A DNA stretch of 54,379 nucleotides from Prevotellaceae bacterium (GTDB lineage: Bacteria > Bacteroidota > Bacteroidia > Bacteroidales > Bacteroidaceae). The stretch lies in assembly GCA_029226205.1 (NCBI GenBank), contig JAQXXT010000070.1:1-54379 (forward strand), written 5' to 3'. Both the position numbers and the translations under genes were made by a program. Shown here in pieces: positions 1 to 9,762 of this stretch. Under the pieces are notes generated by a model. It was not told the origin of the DNA. It searched no databases and saw nothing but the letters and a program-made list of their open reading frames with translations. Positions within the stretch are counted from its first letter, which is position 1, and the number at the start of each line of letters is the position of its first letter.

Positions 1-1
1 C

Positions 2-472
2 AACAAGACGGCTACTGCTGAAGACCTCGCCGGCACATGGAGCTATACGGAGCCTGCCGTTGTCTTCTCCGATAGCAATGTGCTGAAGGAGATGGCCGGA
101 AAGGTCGCCAGTGCCTCCATCGAGAGCAAGCTCGCTAAAGAGTATGAGAAGGTAGGTATCAAGAAAGGTTCCATGAAGATGACCTTCGACAAAGATGGCA
201 ACTTCACGCAGACCATCGGTGGCAAGAAGATCTCCGGAACGTATAAGATCAATGGTAAGAATGTCACGCTGAGCTATCTCGGTGGACTGAAGCAGCTCGT
301 CGGCACGACCCAGCTCGATGGCAATGATCTCCTCATCGTCGTCGATGCCAAGAAGGCCCTCTCTGCCATAAAGGTGATCGGCGCCCTGACGGGTAACAGC
401 ATCGCCAGCACCGTCGGAAACCTCGTGGGAAGTTACGATGGACTGCAAATAGGCATGAAATTGGATAAATAA
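2..472 (+). CDS. DUF4923-like lipocalin-type protein, 3' part only
   Basis: The gene enters the window from the left, so its start and any signal peptide are missing. About 156 codons are visible, opening with a GTWSYTEPAVVF segment followed by alternating beta-type stretches such as GSMKMTFDKDGNFTQTIGG and ISGTYKINGKNVTLSY. This pattern matches the DUF4923 family of small Bacteroidetes secreted proteins, which resemble lipocalins. Function is unknown, and periplasmic or outer-membrane lipoprotein location is only an inference from the family. It is followed by rpsP with a promoter between, so it ends its own transcription unit. Confidence 0.6.
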   Translation, partial: NKTATAEDLAGTWSYTEPAVVFSDSNVLKEMAGKVASASIESKLAKEYEKVGIKKGSMKMTFDKDGNFTQTIGGKKISGTYKINGKNVTLSYLGGLKQLVGTTQLDGNDLLIVVDAKKALSAIKVIGALTGNSIASTVGNLVGSYDGLQIGMKLDK

Positions 473-483
473 TTCGCTGATTC

Positions 484-515
484 TTTGGTAGTTTGGAAAA
501 AAGTTCGTAATTTTG
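484..515 (+). promoter_or_regulatory. Bacteroidetes-type promoter for rpsP
   Basis: TTTG at 484-487 and TAATTTTG at 508-515 are separated by 20 bp, matching the Bacteroidetes -33/-7 consensus. Transcription would start near 522, giving a leader of about 54 nt before rpsP. Confidence 0.7.
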
Positions 516-575
516 CACCCGCATTCACGAGTTGGGTGCATAAAATTCAAACCTTTCAAATTATTTCATTAAAAA

Positions 576-1130
576 ATGGCAACAAAAATCAGATTGCAGC
601 GCGGCGGTCGTAAAGGCTACGCCTTCTATCGTATCGTTATCGCCGACGTTCGCGCACCACGTGATGGTAAATTTACTGAGAAGATTGGTACGTTCAACCC
701 CAACACCAATCCTGCTACCGTAGATTTGAATTTCGACCGTGCTCTCTACTGGGTAGAGGCAGGTGCACAGCCTACGGACACTGTTCGTAACATCCTCAAG
801 GGAGAGGGCGTCTATATGATGAAGCATCTCCGTGGCGGTGTCAAGAAGGGTGCTTTCGATGAGGCTGAGGCTCAGAAGCGCTTCGACGCTTGGAAAGCTG
901 GTAAGGATCAGGCTAAGGTAGCCGTCGCTGACGCTAACGCCAAGGCCAAGAAGGATGCTGCCGCTAAGGAGCTCGAGGCTGAGAAGAAGATCAACGAGGC
1001 TATCGCTAAGAAGGTCGCCGACAAGAAAGCAGCTGAGGCTGCCGCTAAGGCAGAGGCTGAAGCTGCTAAGGCTGCTGAGGAAGCTGCTCCCGCTGAGGGT
1101 GAGGCTGCTGAGGCTCCCGCTGAGGCTTAA
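576..1130 (+). CDS. rpsP: 30S ribosomal protein S16 with long C-terminal tail
   Basis: Component of the small ribosomal subunit that binds 16S rRNA. The first 80 or so residues are classic S16 ([19 protein letters not shown], then [14 protein letters not shown]). The protein is 184 aa, about twice the roughly 82 aa of E. coli S16. The extra part, from about residue 95, is a low-complexity Ala/Lys/Glu helix-prone tail ending in a Pro/Ala/Glu segment. Extended S16 tails are usual in Bacteroidetes, though this one is long. The gene stands alone between a promoter at 484-515 and a terminator at 1154-1190. It lacks the rimM, trmD and rplS neighbours found in many other phyla. Confidence 0.96.
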   Translation: MATKIRLQRGGRKGYAFYRIVIADVRAPRDGKFTEKIGTFNPNTNPATVDLNFDRALYWVEAGAQPTDTVRNILKGEGVYMMKHLRGGVKKGAFDEAEAQKRFDAWKAGKDQAKVAVADANAKAKKDAAAKELEAEKKINEAIAKKVADKKAAEAAAKAEAEAAKAAEEAAPAEGEAAEAPAEA

Positions 1131-1153
1131 TCTTCTCTTAGAAGAAATTCCTG

Positions 1154-1190
1154 AAGCCGGATATTCGAAAGAATATTCGGCTTTATTCTT
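1154..1190 (+). terminator. rpsP intrinsic terminator
   Basis: Arms at 1154-1166 and 1171-1183 pair over about 12 bp with one G-T wobble around a GAAA tetraloop, and a T-rich stretch follows. It lies 24 bases after the rpsP stop codon. Confidence 0.75.
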
Positions 1191-1282
1191 GCAATTTTGT
1201 CAAGAATTCGGAAAATTTATGCATTGTTTCCTCATTTATTGGTATTTTTCGTTAAAAAAATGATTTTTTTTGCGAATAGGAC

Positions 1283-1314
1283 TTGACACTTATGATTTTT
1301 TTTTGTATCTTTGC
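1283..1314 (+). promoter_or_regulatory. Promoter of the 36-aa peptide gene
   Basis: TTGAC at 1283-1287 and TATCTTTGC at 1306-1314 have the Bacteroidetes spacing (20 bp between TTG and TA). Predicted start near 1321, leaving a leader of about 72 nt. The TATCTTTG -7 box is one of the best matches in the window. Confidence 0.75.
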
Positions 1315-1392
1315 ATCAGAAAATAAGAAGATACCTCGGTGGTCGTGATGATCACTTCAATAATTAATAATAAACTTAAAGCCATTTTCATC

Positions 1393-1503
1393 ATGAGAGA
1401 AGTTAAAGAACAGATTTTCAAGGATTACTTGAATGACACCAAGATGCTCGCAACGAGCGAAACAAACGTGAATGTTATTGGTGGAGAAATCTGGTACGAT
1501 TAG
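1393..1503 (+). CDS. 36-residue peptide of unknown function, possible precursor peptide
   Basis: A complete small gene: ATG at 1393, 36 codons, TAG at 1501-1503. It begins MREVKEQIFKDYLND, a charged segment that could form an amphipathic helix, and ends NVNVIGGEIWYD. The Gly-Gly followed by a short acidic and aromatic tail recalls leader/core peptides cut after a double glycine. No modification enzyme, protease or exporter gene lies beside it, so that reading is a hypothesis. It has its own promoter (1283-1314) and a perfect terminator (1564-1596), which argues for a real, separately expressed transcript of about 270 nt. Alternatives are a dual-function sRNA or a regulatory micropeptide. No Shine-Dalgarno sequence is visible, which is common in this phylum. 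Confidence 0.6.
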   Translation: MREVKEQIFKDYLNDTKMLATSETNVNVIGGEIWYD

Positions 1504-1563
1504 TTTCACGCATGACTGTTCAGAGGCAGTCAATTGTAAATGAAAGGAATTTACACGGAAAAC

Positions 1564-1596
1564 CGGCCATCAGAGGTGTTCTGATGGCCGTTTTTA
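1564..1596. terminator. Bidirectional intrinsic terminator
   Basis: A perfect 11-bp stem (1564-1574 with 1580-1590) around a 5-nt loop, followed by TTTTT on the plus strand. An A-run on its left gives a T-run on the minus strand. It can therefore serve both the peptide gene (plus) and the glycosyltransferase gene ending at 1612 (minus). Confidence 0.85.
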
Positions 1597-1611
1597 GTTT
1601 CTATACGTTTC

Positions 1612-2700
1612 TTATTTCTGATAGAGATCAAGGTAACGACGGGCTACCTTGACATAGTCATGATGGCGCTGGACGTAACTGACGCTGTCACGGCGCATCT
1701 GCATCATTTTGTTAGGATGGAAGAGAAGGTCACGGAGGCCGTCGTAGACACTCTCCTCATTGGGCTGTACGTTCAGGATCGGTCGCAGCTCTTTCTCATG
1801 AAGAATCTCATAGTTCTCCGGCTCACCGCCACCGCAACAGATGATACCGCGCTTCATGGCCTCCAGTGGATTCATTGAAGGGGTGTAACTGTAGAGTTGG
1901 TCACAGATAATGTCGCTGCCATTCATCATTTCCCGATATTCAGCAAAGGGGACGTTCTCGGCAATGCGCAGCTCTACCTTCTCCGGATAGTCGGCCTTAA
2001 GGCGCTTGGCAGCGCGGAGCATGATGTCCGTGCCTTTGTAGACACTGCGACTCTTGTTGATACCGATGAAGATACGAAGCCGGTCGTGAGGCTCGATCTT
2101 CGGGGACGTGTCGAGTGGCTTGATGGGAAAAGGAATGAAGGTCGTCTTATCGGGAAATAGTGGCGAGTAGGTGGCCCAGTATTCATACAGTCCGGCGACA
2201 ATGGCGTCACAGTTGCGGGCAATCAGTTTGTTGAGGCGTTCCTTATCCGTTCCTATCCAGTCGCATCGTTCCCTCTCGGCAGCCTCGTCTCTTCGCAGCT
2301 CTTTTCCGAAATTGAAGTCACTGTATCGCAAAGGCATCCTTGTGCTGTTCTCGTGTACCCAGTAATAGTCCATCCCGTAGGCACCGAGGATCATTTTGCC
2401 GTTATGCTGGCGGAGATATTGATAGAAGCGGGCGTTCCATTCTGCTTTCAGTTCGAGAAACATCGGATTGATCAGTTGAACGACATCATAGCCACGTAAC
2501 TTTGGCAACAGACGGAAGAGCCGTGCGAGGAGCGTGATACCGCCCCATTTCGTCGGCATTCTCTTCAGGTCGATATCGCGCGGATAATTTTTCCAGAAGT
2601 CTCCGTTGGAAGCTACCGTGACCTCCTGGCCGAGTTGCCGTAATCCTTCCGCCAGTGTCCAGTGCACATTACTATATTCGCCTAATAATAAGATCTTCAT
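1612..2700 (-). CDS. Glycosyltransferase, GT-B fold (GT4-like)
   Basis: Cytoplasmic enzyme expected to add a sugar to a surface polysaccharide or lipid-linked glycan. The N-terminus MKILLLGEYSNVHWTLAEGL is the usual first strand and helix of GT-B enzymes. The C-terminal half holds a donor-site-like stretch (SMNPLEAMKRGIICCGGGEPE), where GT4 enzymes carry their conserved Glu. An upstream in-frame extension exists, but it reads through the repeats at 2721-2784, so I start at 2700 (362 aa). It is the last of three minus-strand glycosyltransferases opposite a flippase gene. Donor and acceptor cannot be told from sequence. Confidence 0.85.
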   Translation of the reverse strand: MKILLLGEYSNVHWTLAEGLRQLGQEVTVASNGDFWKNYPRDIDLKRMPTKWGGITLLARLFRLLPKLRGYDVVQLINPMFLELKAEWNARFYQYLRQHNGKMILGAYGMDYYWVHENSTRMPLRYSDFNFGKELRRDEAAERERCDWIGTDKERLNKLIARNCDAIVAGLYEYWATYSPLFPDKTTFIPFPIKPLDTSPKIEPHDRLRIFIGINKSRSVYKGTDIMLRAAKRLKADYPEKVELRIAENVPFAEYREMMNGSDIICDQLYSYTPSMNPLEAMKRGIICCGGGEPENYEILHEKELRPILNVQPNEESVYDGLRDLLFHPNKMMQMRRDSVSYVQRHHDYVKVARRYLDLYQK

Positions 2701-2720
2701 GATTAATCTTTTTATTCTTC

Positions 2721-2784
2721 CGCAGGGTGCGGCCCTTGTGGCCGTCCTGAATCCATTCGTAGGGTGCGGCCCTTGTGGCCGTCC
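2721..2784 (+). repeat. Repeat family A, two direct copies
   Basis: Copies at 2721-2750 and 2758-2784 share the core GTGCGGCCCTTGTGGCCGTC. The core folds into a small hairpin, CGGCC-CTTGT-GGCCG, extendable with a 2-nt bulge. The copies fill the gap between two glycosyltransferase genes on the minus strand, starting about 10 bases after the stop codon of the upstream one. Confidence 0.9.
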
Positions 2785-2794
2785 GCCGTCGATT

Positions 2795-3799
2795 TTATAG
2801 ATATGGAATCGTGAGGAGCAGGGCTGTACGGCCGGTCTTTGTAGCGACGGCGCGGCGGAAGAGTTTGTACTTCGTGGTGTAATCGCGGTCGGGGAGGGGG
2901 AAGAGACCATGTTCCTTCAGTCGGGAGATTGCTTCCTCAAGATAACGCTGCGAGCGGGTGAGGCGAATACACTGATAGATATAGTCCATAGTAAGTTGGG
3001 CTACACGACGCTCCATGGCCGCACGCTGTCCGTCCTTGAGTTGATGACTGATAGCATCAAGCCGCAAGAGTATCTGCTCCAAGTCGTTGAGGCGATGGAG
3101 ACGGTGTTGCTTACTCTTATTGGTCATAATCGATGATCGCCGTTTGCGATAGAAGTAAGCCAATGACGGCGTGTCGAAGACTCGCTTGGCATGGAGAAAG
3201 AGCTGTGGCGTAAACTCTTCGTCCTCATGGATAATACCAGTGGTAAAGCGGAGTCCTCGGAGAATATCTTTGCGGAAAACATAGCTGCACGCTGATGCCC
3301 TGAGGTTCCTGGTCTGCATATATTCCTCACCGCTGATAGGCTCGGGGAGCGTGAAGTCGGGCTCATTGACTTTTGTAGATGTGAAATTGAAATGGACAAT
3401 ATCCGGCTCATGATAGCGTACGATGTCGAGACAGTGTTCGTAGGAAGCGGTGATGAGCTTGTCGTCGCCATCGACAAACTGAATATATTGTCCACGTGCG
3501 ATCTGCAGTCCACGGTTGCGGGCCTCGGAGAGTCCGCTGTTACGCTGTCGGAAATAGAGAATCTGATCGTCAAACTCCAACAGCTCGTTGATGACGGGTA
3601 TCTCTGAGCCGTCATCGACGACAATGATTTCTCTCTCCTCTGCGCCGAGCGACAGGGCGAGGATAGAACGGAGGCACTGGCGGACCATCTCCGCCGGGAG
3701 ATTATAGACGGGGACGATAAAGGACACTAAGGGCCCTACAGTCTTCTGGCTGTTTATTTCCGATGACGGAAGTTGTGTGCGATTTTGTTCAGTTGACAT
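2795..3799 (-). CDS. Glycosyltransferase family 2
   Basis: A GT-A enzyme for surface polysaccharide assembly. Visible motifs: FIVPVYNLPAEMVRQCLRSI near residue 30, EIIVVDDGS (nucleotide-sugar aspartates), NSGLSEARNRGL and QFVDGDDKL, the DXD-type metal site. The 334-aa length is normal for the family, with a C-terminal basic helical part. The first 25 residues before the catalytic domain are unusually polar, so a later start is possible. The start overlaps the end of the next upstream gene by 46 bases, indicating cotranscription and probably coupled translation. Sugar specificity is not predictable. Confidence 0.88.
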   Translation of the reverse strand: MSTEQNRTQLPSSEINSQKTVGPLVSFIVPVYNLPAEMVRQCLRSILALSLGAEEREIIVVDDGSEIPVINELLEFDDQILYFRQRNSGLSEARNRGLQIARGQYIQFVDGDDKLITASYEHCLDIVRYHEPDIVHFNFTSTKVNEPDFTLPEPISGEEYMQTRNLRASACSYVFRKDILRGLRFTTGIIHEDEEFTPQLFLHAKRVFDTPSLAYFYRKRRSSIMTNKSKQHRLHRLNDLEQILLRLDAISHQLKDGQRAAMERRVAQLTMDYIYQCIRLTRSQRYLEEAISRLKEHGLFPLPDRDYTTKYKLFRRAVATKTGRTALLLTIPYL

Positions 3800-4704
3800 A
3801 GGCGTTTGATTCCAAGGAGATGCATGAGTTTGAGTTTCCAGGTGTTGTAATACGGCATGACGGGAAGAATGGGCGCTTCGCCCGTCTGCTCGTAGACATC
3901 GAGTTGGATATTAAGCAGATGAGCATAGTAGATGCCCATGTCGCGGGCTTCCTCCGTACTCAGTGATGCCGTCGGCGTATCGAGAAGGGCAAAGATCTTA
4001 TTATGGAATGCTTCCCGATGACCTTCGAGCAGTTCCCGCAACTCATGGCCCGTAGCCGTCGCTGTGATGCCATTGGGATTCCATTGATAGTCATAGTACC
4101 CTTTCGAACTCGTCGCCAGCTTCCGACAGTGGGCGAGGACGAGGGGCAGGGTATAGACATCCTCGAAATGTTTGCCGGCGGGGAAACGGACTTCCTCAAA
4201 GAGCGCTTTCCGGTAGAGCTTGTTCCAGGCGTAGCAGTGGCCATAGGCTTTGCCATGGAGCCAGTAACGGCGCATGTCGGTATAGGTCTCGTCGGGAAGG
4301 GCGAGGGTCCGGGCTCTGTGGGGGGCACCAATACGTTCGTGGACACTGTATTCGATAAGGTCGAGCTGCTGGTCGTCCATCTGTTGCAGGAGATCGTGAT
4401 AGAGGAGGGGATTGTCGCTGAGGGCGTCGTCACTGTCAACGAATGTCAACACATCCCCGGTTGCCATATTGATACCGCTGTTGCGGGCAACGCTGAGGCC
4501 TTGGTTCGTCTGGTGATAGACACGCAGCCGCTGGTCTTCCTTCCGCAACTGTTCCGTGAGTTCCTTGCTGCCGTCGGTAGAGCCGTCGTCGACGAGGATA
4601 ATCTCCATGTCGACGTCCTGCTGTCGCAAGACGGTCTCTACGCAGTGGCGGAGCGTCTCCCGGGTATTGTAAACGGGTATGATGACAGATAATTTCATGG
4701 GCAT
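3754..4704 (-). CDS. Glycosyltransferase family 2
   Basis: First gene of the minus-strand glycosyltransferase operon. Motifs: KLSVIIPVYNTRETLRHCVE at the N-terminus, EIILVDDGSTDGS, NQGLSVARNSGIN and TFVDSDDAL (DXD site). It has 316 aa. ATG codons at 4704 and 4698 are both plausible; I kept 4704. A -7 box lies just upstream at 4721-4728. The head-to-head arrangement with the flippase gene suggests both serve the same glycan, for example an O-antigen or exopolysaccharide. No polymerase or chain-length regulator gene is in the window. Confidence 0.88.
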   Translation of the reverse strand: MPMKLSVIIPVYNTRETLRHCVETVLRQQDVDMEIILVDDGSTDGSKELTEQLRKEDQRLRVYHQTNQGLSVARNSGINMATGDVLTFVDSDDALSDNPLLYHDLLQQMDDQQLDLIEYSVHERIGAPHRARTLALPDETYTDMRRYWLHGKAYGHCYAWNKLYRKALFEEVRFPAGKHFEDVYTLPLVLAHCRKLATSSKGYYDYQWNPNGITATATGHELRELLEGHREAFHNKIFALLDTPTASLSTEEARDMGIYYAHLLNIQLDVYEQTGEAPILPVMPYYNTWKLKLMHLLGIKRLCQLNKIAHNFRHRK

Positions 4705-4720
4705 GTTCTTTTTCTTTCTG

Positions 4721-4728
4721 CAAAAATA
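4721..4728 (-). promoter_or_regulatory. Possible -7 box for the glycosyltransferase operon
   Basis: Read on the minus strand this is TATTTTTG, a match to TAnnTTTG. I found no TTTG at the right distance upstream, so confidence is moderate. The leader would be only about 10 nt. Confidence 0.45.
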
Positions 4729-4757
4729 ATAAAAATCTTTTATTTTCGTTGTTAAGA

Positions 4758-6281
4758 ATGATGGAAAAAGCGGAAAAAGATAATAATTATACCCACATTC
4801 TGAAGTATACCGGCCTCTTCGGCGGTGTACAGGGACTGAATATCCTTGTGAGTATTATCCGCAATAAACTCGTGGCGCTGATTCTCGGACCAGCGGGCAT
4901 GGGTCTCGTTTCCTTGTTCAATAGTACGCTCACCCTTTTGGCCAATGCCACGAATCTCGGCATCTCGATGAGTGGGGTGAGGGAGATTTCCGAGGCTTAC
5001 GATCAGGAGAGAGACACTTATGAACGCGAGGGACTGCAACAGTGTCCTCGTCTCTCTCAGGCAATACGTGTCGTAAGGCTGTGGAGCTTCATCGTGGCCG
5101 TTCTCGGCATGGTCTGTTGTGTAGCCCTGAGTCCGTTGCTGAACCGCTGGACTTTCACATGGGGCGATCATACCCTGCATTTTATCCTCCTTTCTCCCGT
5201 TGTGGCGCTGATGGCGCTGACGGGTGGAGAATTGTCGATCCTCAAGGGTACACGACGATTGCGGGCGCTGGCTGCCTCTTCGGTGTATGCCGTCATCGCC
5301 ACGCTCTTCACCACAGTTCCACTTTATTATTTCTGGGGACAGGCCGCCATTGTTCCTTCACTGCTTCTGATTGCTCTGATACAGTTGCTGCTGACGATCA
5401 TCTTCTCCTGGCGACAGTTTCCTATCCATTTTTTTTGGCGTCGGCGCCAGCTGTTCCGAGGTATAGGGATGGTACGTGTGGGTATTGCCTTCGTACTGGC
5501 CGGTATCCTCGGGAGTGGAACGGACTTTCTAATCCGTACTTATCTCAACCGTACGGCGGGCCTCGATGAGATTGGTTTCTTCAATGCCGGTTATATGTTG
5601 ACGATGACTTATGCCGGACTCGTCTTCTCGGCGATGGAGACGGATTATTTCCCGCGGCTCTCTGCTGTTCAGCAGATCGGTAAGGAACTCAATCGTATTG
5701 TCAACAATCAGATAGAGGTTTCTCTGCTCCTCGTCTCTCCGCTCCTGGCAGCTTTCATCACGGCGGCGCCATTGGTCGTCACCTTATTATATAGTGACCA
5801 GTTCGCTCCCGTGACCGCCATGCTGAGGGTGACGCTTCTTTCGATGTACTTCCGTGCCTTATTCCTTCCGATGGAATATATTGCCTTGTCACGCGGTGAC
5901 TCTGTCACCTATCTCATTCAGGAGAGTGCATCGGATATCTTTATGCTCACCGCAGTCATCGCCGGCTTTGCCCTCTGGGGACTGACGGGAACGGGCGTAG
6001 GCCTCGTTGTGGCGAGTGTGCTGATTTTCCTGGGCGATATGGGATATATCTATTTACGTTACCGTTTCGTCCTCTCACGGCAGGCCATCGGCTACCTCGC
6101 CTTACAGTTGCTCATTGGCATGCTCTGCTGCCTGCTTACCTGGCTCTTCAACGGGTGGCTCTCTTGGGTTTGTGGGGGATTGCTTACTATTGTCAGTTCG
6201 CTTTTCTCTCTTTTTGTCATCCACAAGAAGACTCATCTGTGGACAAAGATGAAGGAAAAATGGTTACACAAACGGGTATAA
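4758..6281 (+). CDS. Wzx-type polysaccharide flippase (MOP superfamily)
   Basis: Integral inner-membrane protein expected to flip lipid-linked oligosaccharides to the periplasmic face. About 507 aa with roughly 12-14 hydrophobic segments. The N-terminal stretch LFGGVQGLNILVSIIRNKLV followed by LGPAGMGLVSLFNS is characteristic of the Wzx/RfbX branch. A TTG at 4749 would add three residues, but tandem ATGs at 4758 and 4761 are more likely. It stands divergent from three glycosyltransferase genes, which fits a surface-glycan locus. No terminator is obvious in the 278 bases before pfkA. Confidence 0.87.
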   Translation: MMEKAEKDNNYTHILKYTGLFGGVQGLNILVSIIRNKLVALILGPAGMGLVSLFNSTLTLLANATNLGISMSGVREISEAYDQERDTYEREGLQQCPRLSQAIRVVRLWSFIVAVLGMVCCVALSPLLNRWTFTWGDHTLHFILLSPVVALMALTGGELSILKGTRRLRALAASSVYAVIATLFTTVPLYYFWGQAAIVPSLLLIALIQLLLTIIFSWRQFPIHFFWRRRQLFRGIGMVRVGIAFVLAGILGSGTDFLIRTYLNRTAGLDEIGFFNAGYMLTMTYAGLVFSAMETDYFPRLSAVQQIGKELNRIVNNQIEVSLLLVSPLLAAFITAAPLVVTLLYSDQFAPVTAMLRVTLLSMYFRALFLPMEYIALSRGDSVTYLIQESASDIFMLTAVIAGFALWGLTGTGVGLVVASVLIFLGDMGYIYLRYRFVLSRQAIGYLALQLLIGMLCCLLTWLFNGWLSWVCGGLLTIVSSLFSLFVIHKKTHLWTKMKEKWLHKRV

Positions 6282-6400
6282 CATACATCCGTCGTACCCA
6301 TATTATTGCTGTTTTGCTTTCTCGAGTGTTCAAAATGGAAAATGAAGTTTGACTTTTTGTTACAAATGTGTTAAACCGTAATAAAAATTCATCTCTTTTC

Positions 6401-6430
6401 TTGTATTATTAGGATTATTTGTTAACTTTG
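6401..6430 (+). promoter_or_regulatory. Promoter of pfkA and the ATP synthase operon
   Basis: TTG at 6401-6403 and TAACTTTG at 6423-6430, 19 bp apart. Predicted transcription start near 6437, leaving an approximately 120-nt leader before pfkA. I see no known riboswitch fold in that leader. The remaining 6282-6400 stretch holds nothing I recognise. Confidence 0.65.
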
Positions 6431-6559
6431 CCATAAGAAAAAGAGAAAGCATCACACACCCCTACAAGGACAGTGAGAAGTCTCACACAACCTCTGAATG
6501 CGTGAACCATCACGTCCCTGCTAAACTGACAATTGAATATATATAATAAGGTGTAAATT

Positions 6560-7537
6560 ATGGCGAAAGTAAAGACGATTGGTGTATTGACCTCCGGTGG
6601 TGATGCCCCCGGAATGAATGCTGCCATCCGTGCGGTCACCCGCGCTGGAATCTACAATGGTTTTAAGATCAAGGCTATCTACCGTGGTTATGACGGTCTC
6701 ATTGCAGATGAGATCAAACCCTTCACCACCGAGAACGTTTCCGGTATCATCGGTACCGGTGGTACGATTCTGAAGACAGCCCGCTCCAAGGAATTTATGA
6801 CTGAGGAGGGACGTCAGAAAGCCTATGAGAATCTGCAGAAGGAAGAGATCGATGCCCTTGTGGTCATCGGTGGTAATGGTTCTCTTACGGGTGCCATGCA
6901 TTTTGCACAGGATTTTGATATTTGTTGTATCGGACTCCCCGGTACAATTGATAATGACCTCTATGGTACGGATAACACAATTGGATATGATACCACGATG
7001 AATACGATCGTTGAATGTGTGGACCGTATCCGTGATACGGCGCAGAGTCACGAACGAATCTTCTTCGTTGAGGTGATGGGCCGTGATGCCGGTTTCCTGG
7101 CTCAGAACTCCGCTATTGCCAGTGGCGCTGAGGCTGCCATCATTCCTGAGGACAGCACTGATGTCGACCAGTTGGCACAGTTCATGGAGCGTGGTATCCG
7201 CAAGAGTAAGAAGAGTTGTATCGTCATTGTCTCCGAGAGTCCGAAATGCGGCGCTATGTATTATGCTAACCGTGTGCGTAAGGAGTTCCCGGAATACGAT
7301 GTACGTGTGTCTATACTTGGTCACCTGCAGCGTGGCGGTCGTCCTTCCGCCCGTGACCGTATCCTCGCCAGCCGTACAGGTTGTGGCGCTATCGAGGCCA
7401 TCATGCAGGGCCAGCGCAACGTGATGGTTGGCGTGCGTAACAACGAGGTCGTCTATGTTCCGCTGAGTGAGGCTATCCGTAGTGATAAGCCTTTCGACCG
7501 TAAACTCATCAAGGTCCTCGACGAACTCTCTATTTAA
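6560..7537 (+). CDS. pfkA: ATP-dependent 6-phosphofructokinase
   Basis: Phosphorylates fructose 6-phosphate to fructose 1,6-bisphosphate in the cytoplasm, the committed step of glycolysis. Motifs: [19 protein letters not shown] (ATP site), [17 protein letters not shown] with the catalytic Asp, MGRDAGF, and [15 protein letters not shown]. The Gly before TIDND and the Gly of GGNGS point to ATP rather than pyrophosphate as donor. The motif usually written GGDGS reads GGNGS here, so the acidic residue equivalent to E. coli Asp103 is Asn. Length (325 aa) is normal. It lies 32 bases before atpD with no terminator between, so it is probably the first gene of the ATP synthase transcript. Confidence 0.95.
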   Translation: MAKVKTIGVLTSGGDAPGMNAAIRAVTRAGIYNGFKIKAIYRGYDGLIADEIKPFTTENVSGIIGTGGTILKTARSKEFMTEEGRQKAYENLQKEEIDALVVIGGNGSLTGAMHFAQDFDICCIGLPGTIDNDLYGTDNTIGYDTTMNTIVECVDRIRDTAQSHERIFFVEVMGRDAGFLAQNSAIASGAEAAIIPEDSTDVDQLAQFMERGIRKSKKSCIVIVSESPKCGAMYYANRVRKEFPEYDVRVSILGHLQRGGRPSARDRILASRTGCGAIEAIMQGQRNVMVGVRNNEVVYVPLSEAIRSDKPFDRKLIKVLDELSI

Positions 7538-7557
7538 AGAAATCAAGGTAATTCTAA

Positions 7558-9096
<1,539 letters not shown>

Positions 9097-9108
9097 GGAG
9101 ATGCGCCT

Positions 9109-9348
9109 ATGCTGACACTGAAAATTGTATCACCCGAGAAAGTCGTCTACCAAGGCCCTGTGGAGAATGTAACGGTGCCCGGCACGTTGGGATCTTTCGA
9201 GATTCTCAATAACCATGCGCCGATTATCTCCTCTCTGGAGGCCGGGCGTGTGACCTACACCACCGACCAGGGGCGTCAGCAGATGGACATCGAAGGAGGT
9301 TTCGTGGAAGTGAAACAGAATGTCGTGAATCTATGTGTGGAAGTATAG
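9109..9348 (+). CDS. atpC: F1 ATP synthase subunit epsilon, short form
   Basis: Part of the rotor stalk, linking gamma to the c-ring. The sequence LKIVSPEKVVYQGPVENVTV and GSFEILNNHAPIISSLE is the N-terminal beta-sandwich domain. At 79 aa it consists of that domain only: the C-terminal helical hairpin that inhibits ATP hydrolysis in E. coli epsilon (139 aa) is absent. Short epsilon subunits are common in Bacteroidetes. It lies 12 bases after atpD, and its 3' end overlaps the next gene by 16 bases. Confidence 0.95.
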   Translation: MLTLKIVSPEKVVYQGPVENVTVPGTLGSFEILNNHAPIISSLEAGRVTYTTDQGRQQMDIEGGFVEVKQNVVNLCVEV

Positions 9349-9755
9349 CAGATATCAAGACCGCCGGAAAGCGTTACCGTAAAGGATCGCTGTGGATCAT
9401 CACCGCACTGATGCTCGTCGTCCTCGTGGTAGTCCGCCTGACGAATGAGTTCTTTCTCGTCGGCGGCCTCGCCGTCACGGTGATCTTCTCTCTGCTCTGC
9501 AGCATCGTCTATGGAAAGGCATGGGAGGCTGTGGCACGCCGCTCGCCGCGCCAGTTGGCGAAATTCTATCTCATCGCCGGCACGTTGCGGATGCTCGCCG
9601 CCATCCTCGTCTTCCTCATCTTTGCCCTGCTTCATCGGGACACGGGGACGTTGCTGGGCTTCACGGCTGTATTCGCGGGATTCTATCTCGTCCTGCTTCT
9701 GTTCGACTGCATCTTCTTTGCTCGGATAGAGAAAAAGTTTAAACAAGTAAAATAA
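9333..9755 (+). CDS. ATP synthase operon membrane protein (AtpI-like position)
   Basis: A 140-aa integral membrane protein with four hydrophobic segments at roughly residues 19-36, 41-58, 76-98 and 103-126, and a basic tail (FARIEKKFKQVK). It sits between atpC and atpB, where Bacteroidetes usually carry a small membrane protein. By position and topology it may help assemble the c-ring, as AtpI does elsewhere, but I see no clear AtpI sequence signature. Its start overlaps atpC by 16 bases, and its end is 7 bases before atpB, so it is tightly coupled to the operon. Confidence 0.75.
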   Translation: MCGSIADIKTAGKRYRKGSLWIITALMLVVLVVVRLTNEFFLVGGLAVTVIFSLLCSIVYGKAWEAVARRSPRQLAKFYLIAGTLRMLAAILVFLIFALLHRDTGTLLGFTAVFAGFYLVLLLFDCIFFARIEKKFKQVK

Positions 9756-9762
9756 GAATTCT

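Noticed and set aside
955..1263. Overlapping 102-codon gene in the rpsP tail
   Set aside because: It is an alternate frame of the repetitive tail, giving an Arg/Leu-rich sequence and running through the terminator.
2701..2910. 70-residue N-terminal extension of the first glycosyltransferase
   Set aside because: It reads through family A repeats and into the neighbouring gene. The GT-B fold starts exactly at the ATG at 2700.
6437..6559. Riboswitch in the pfkA leader
   Set aside because: The 120-nt leader is long, but I could match no known aptamer core or a terminator/antiterminator pair.
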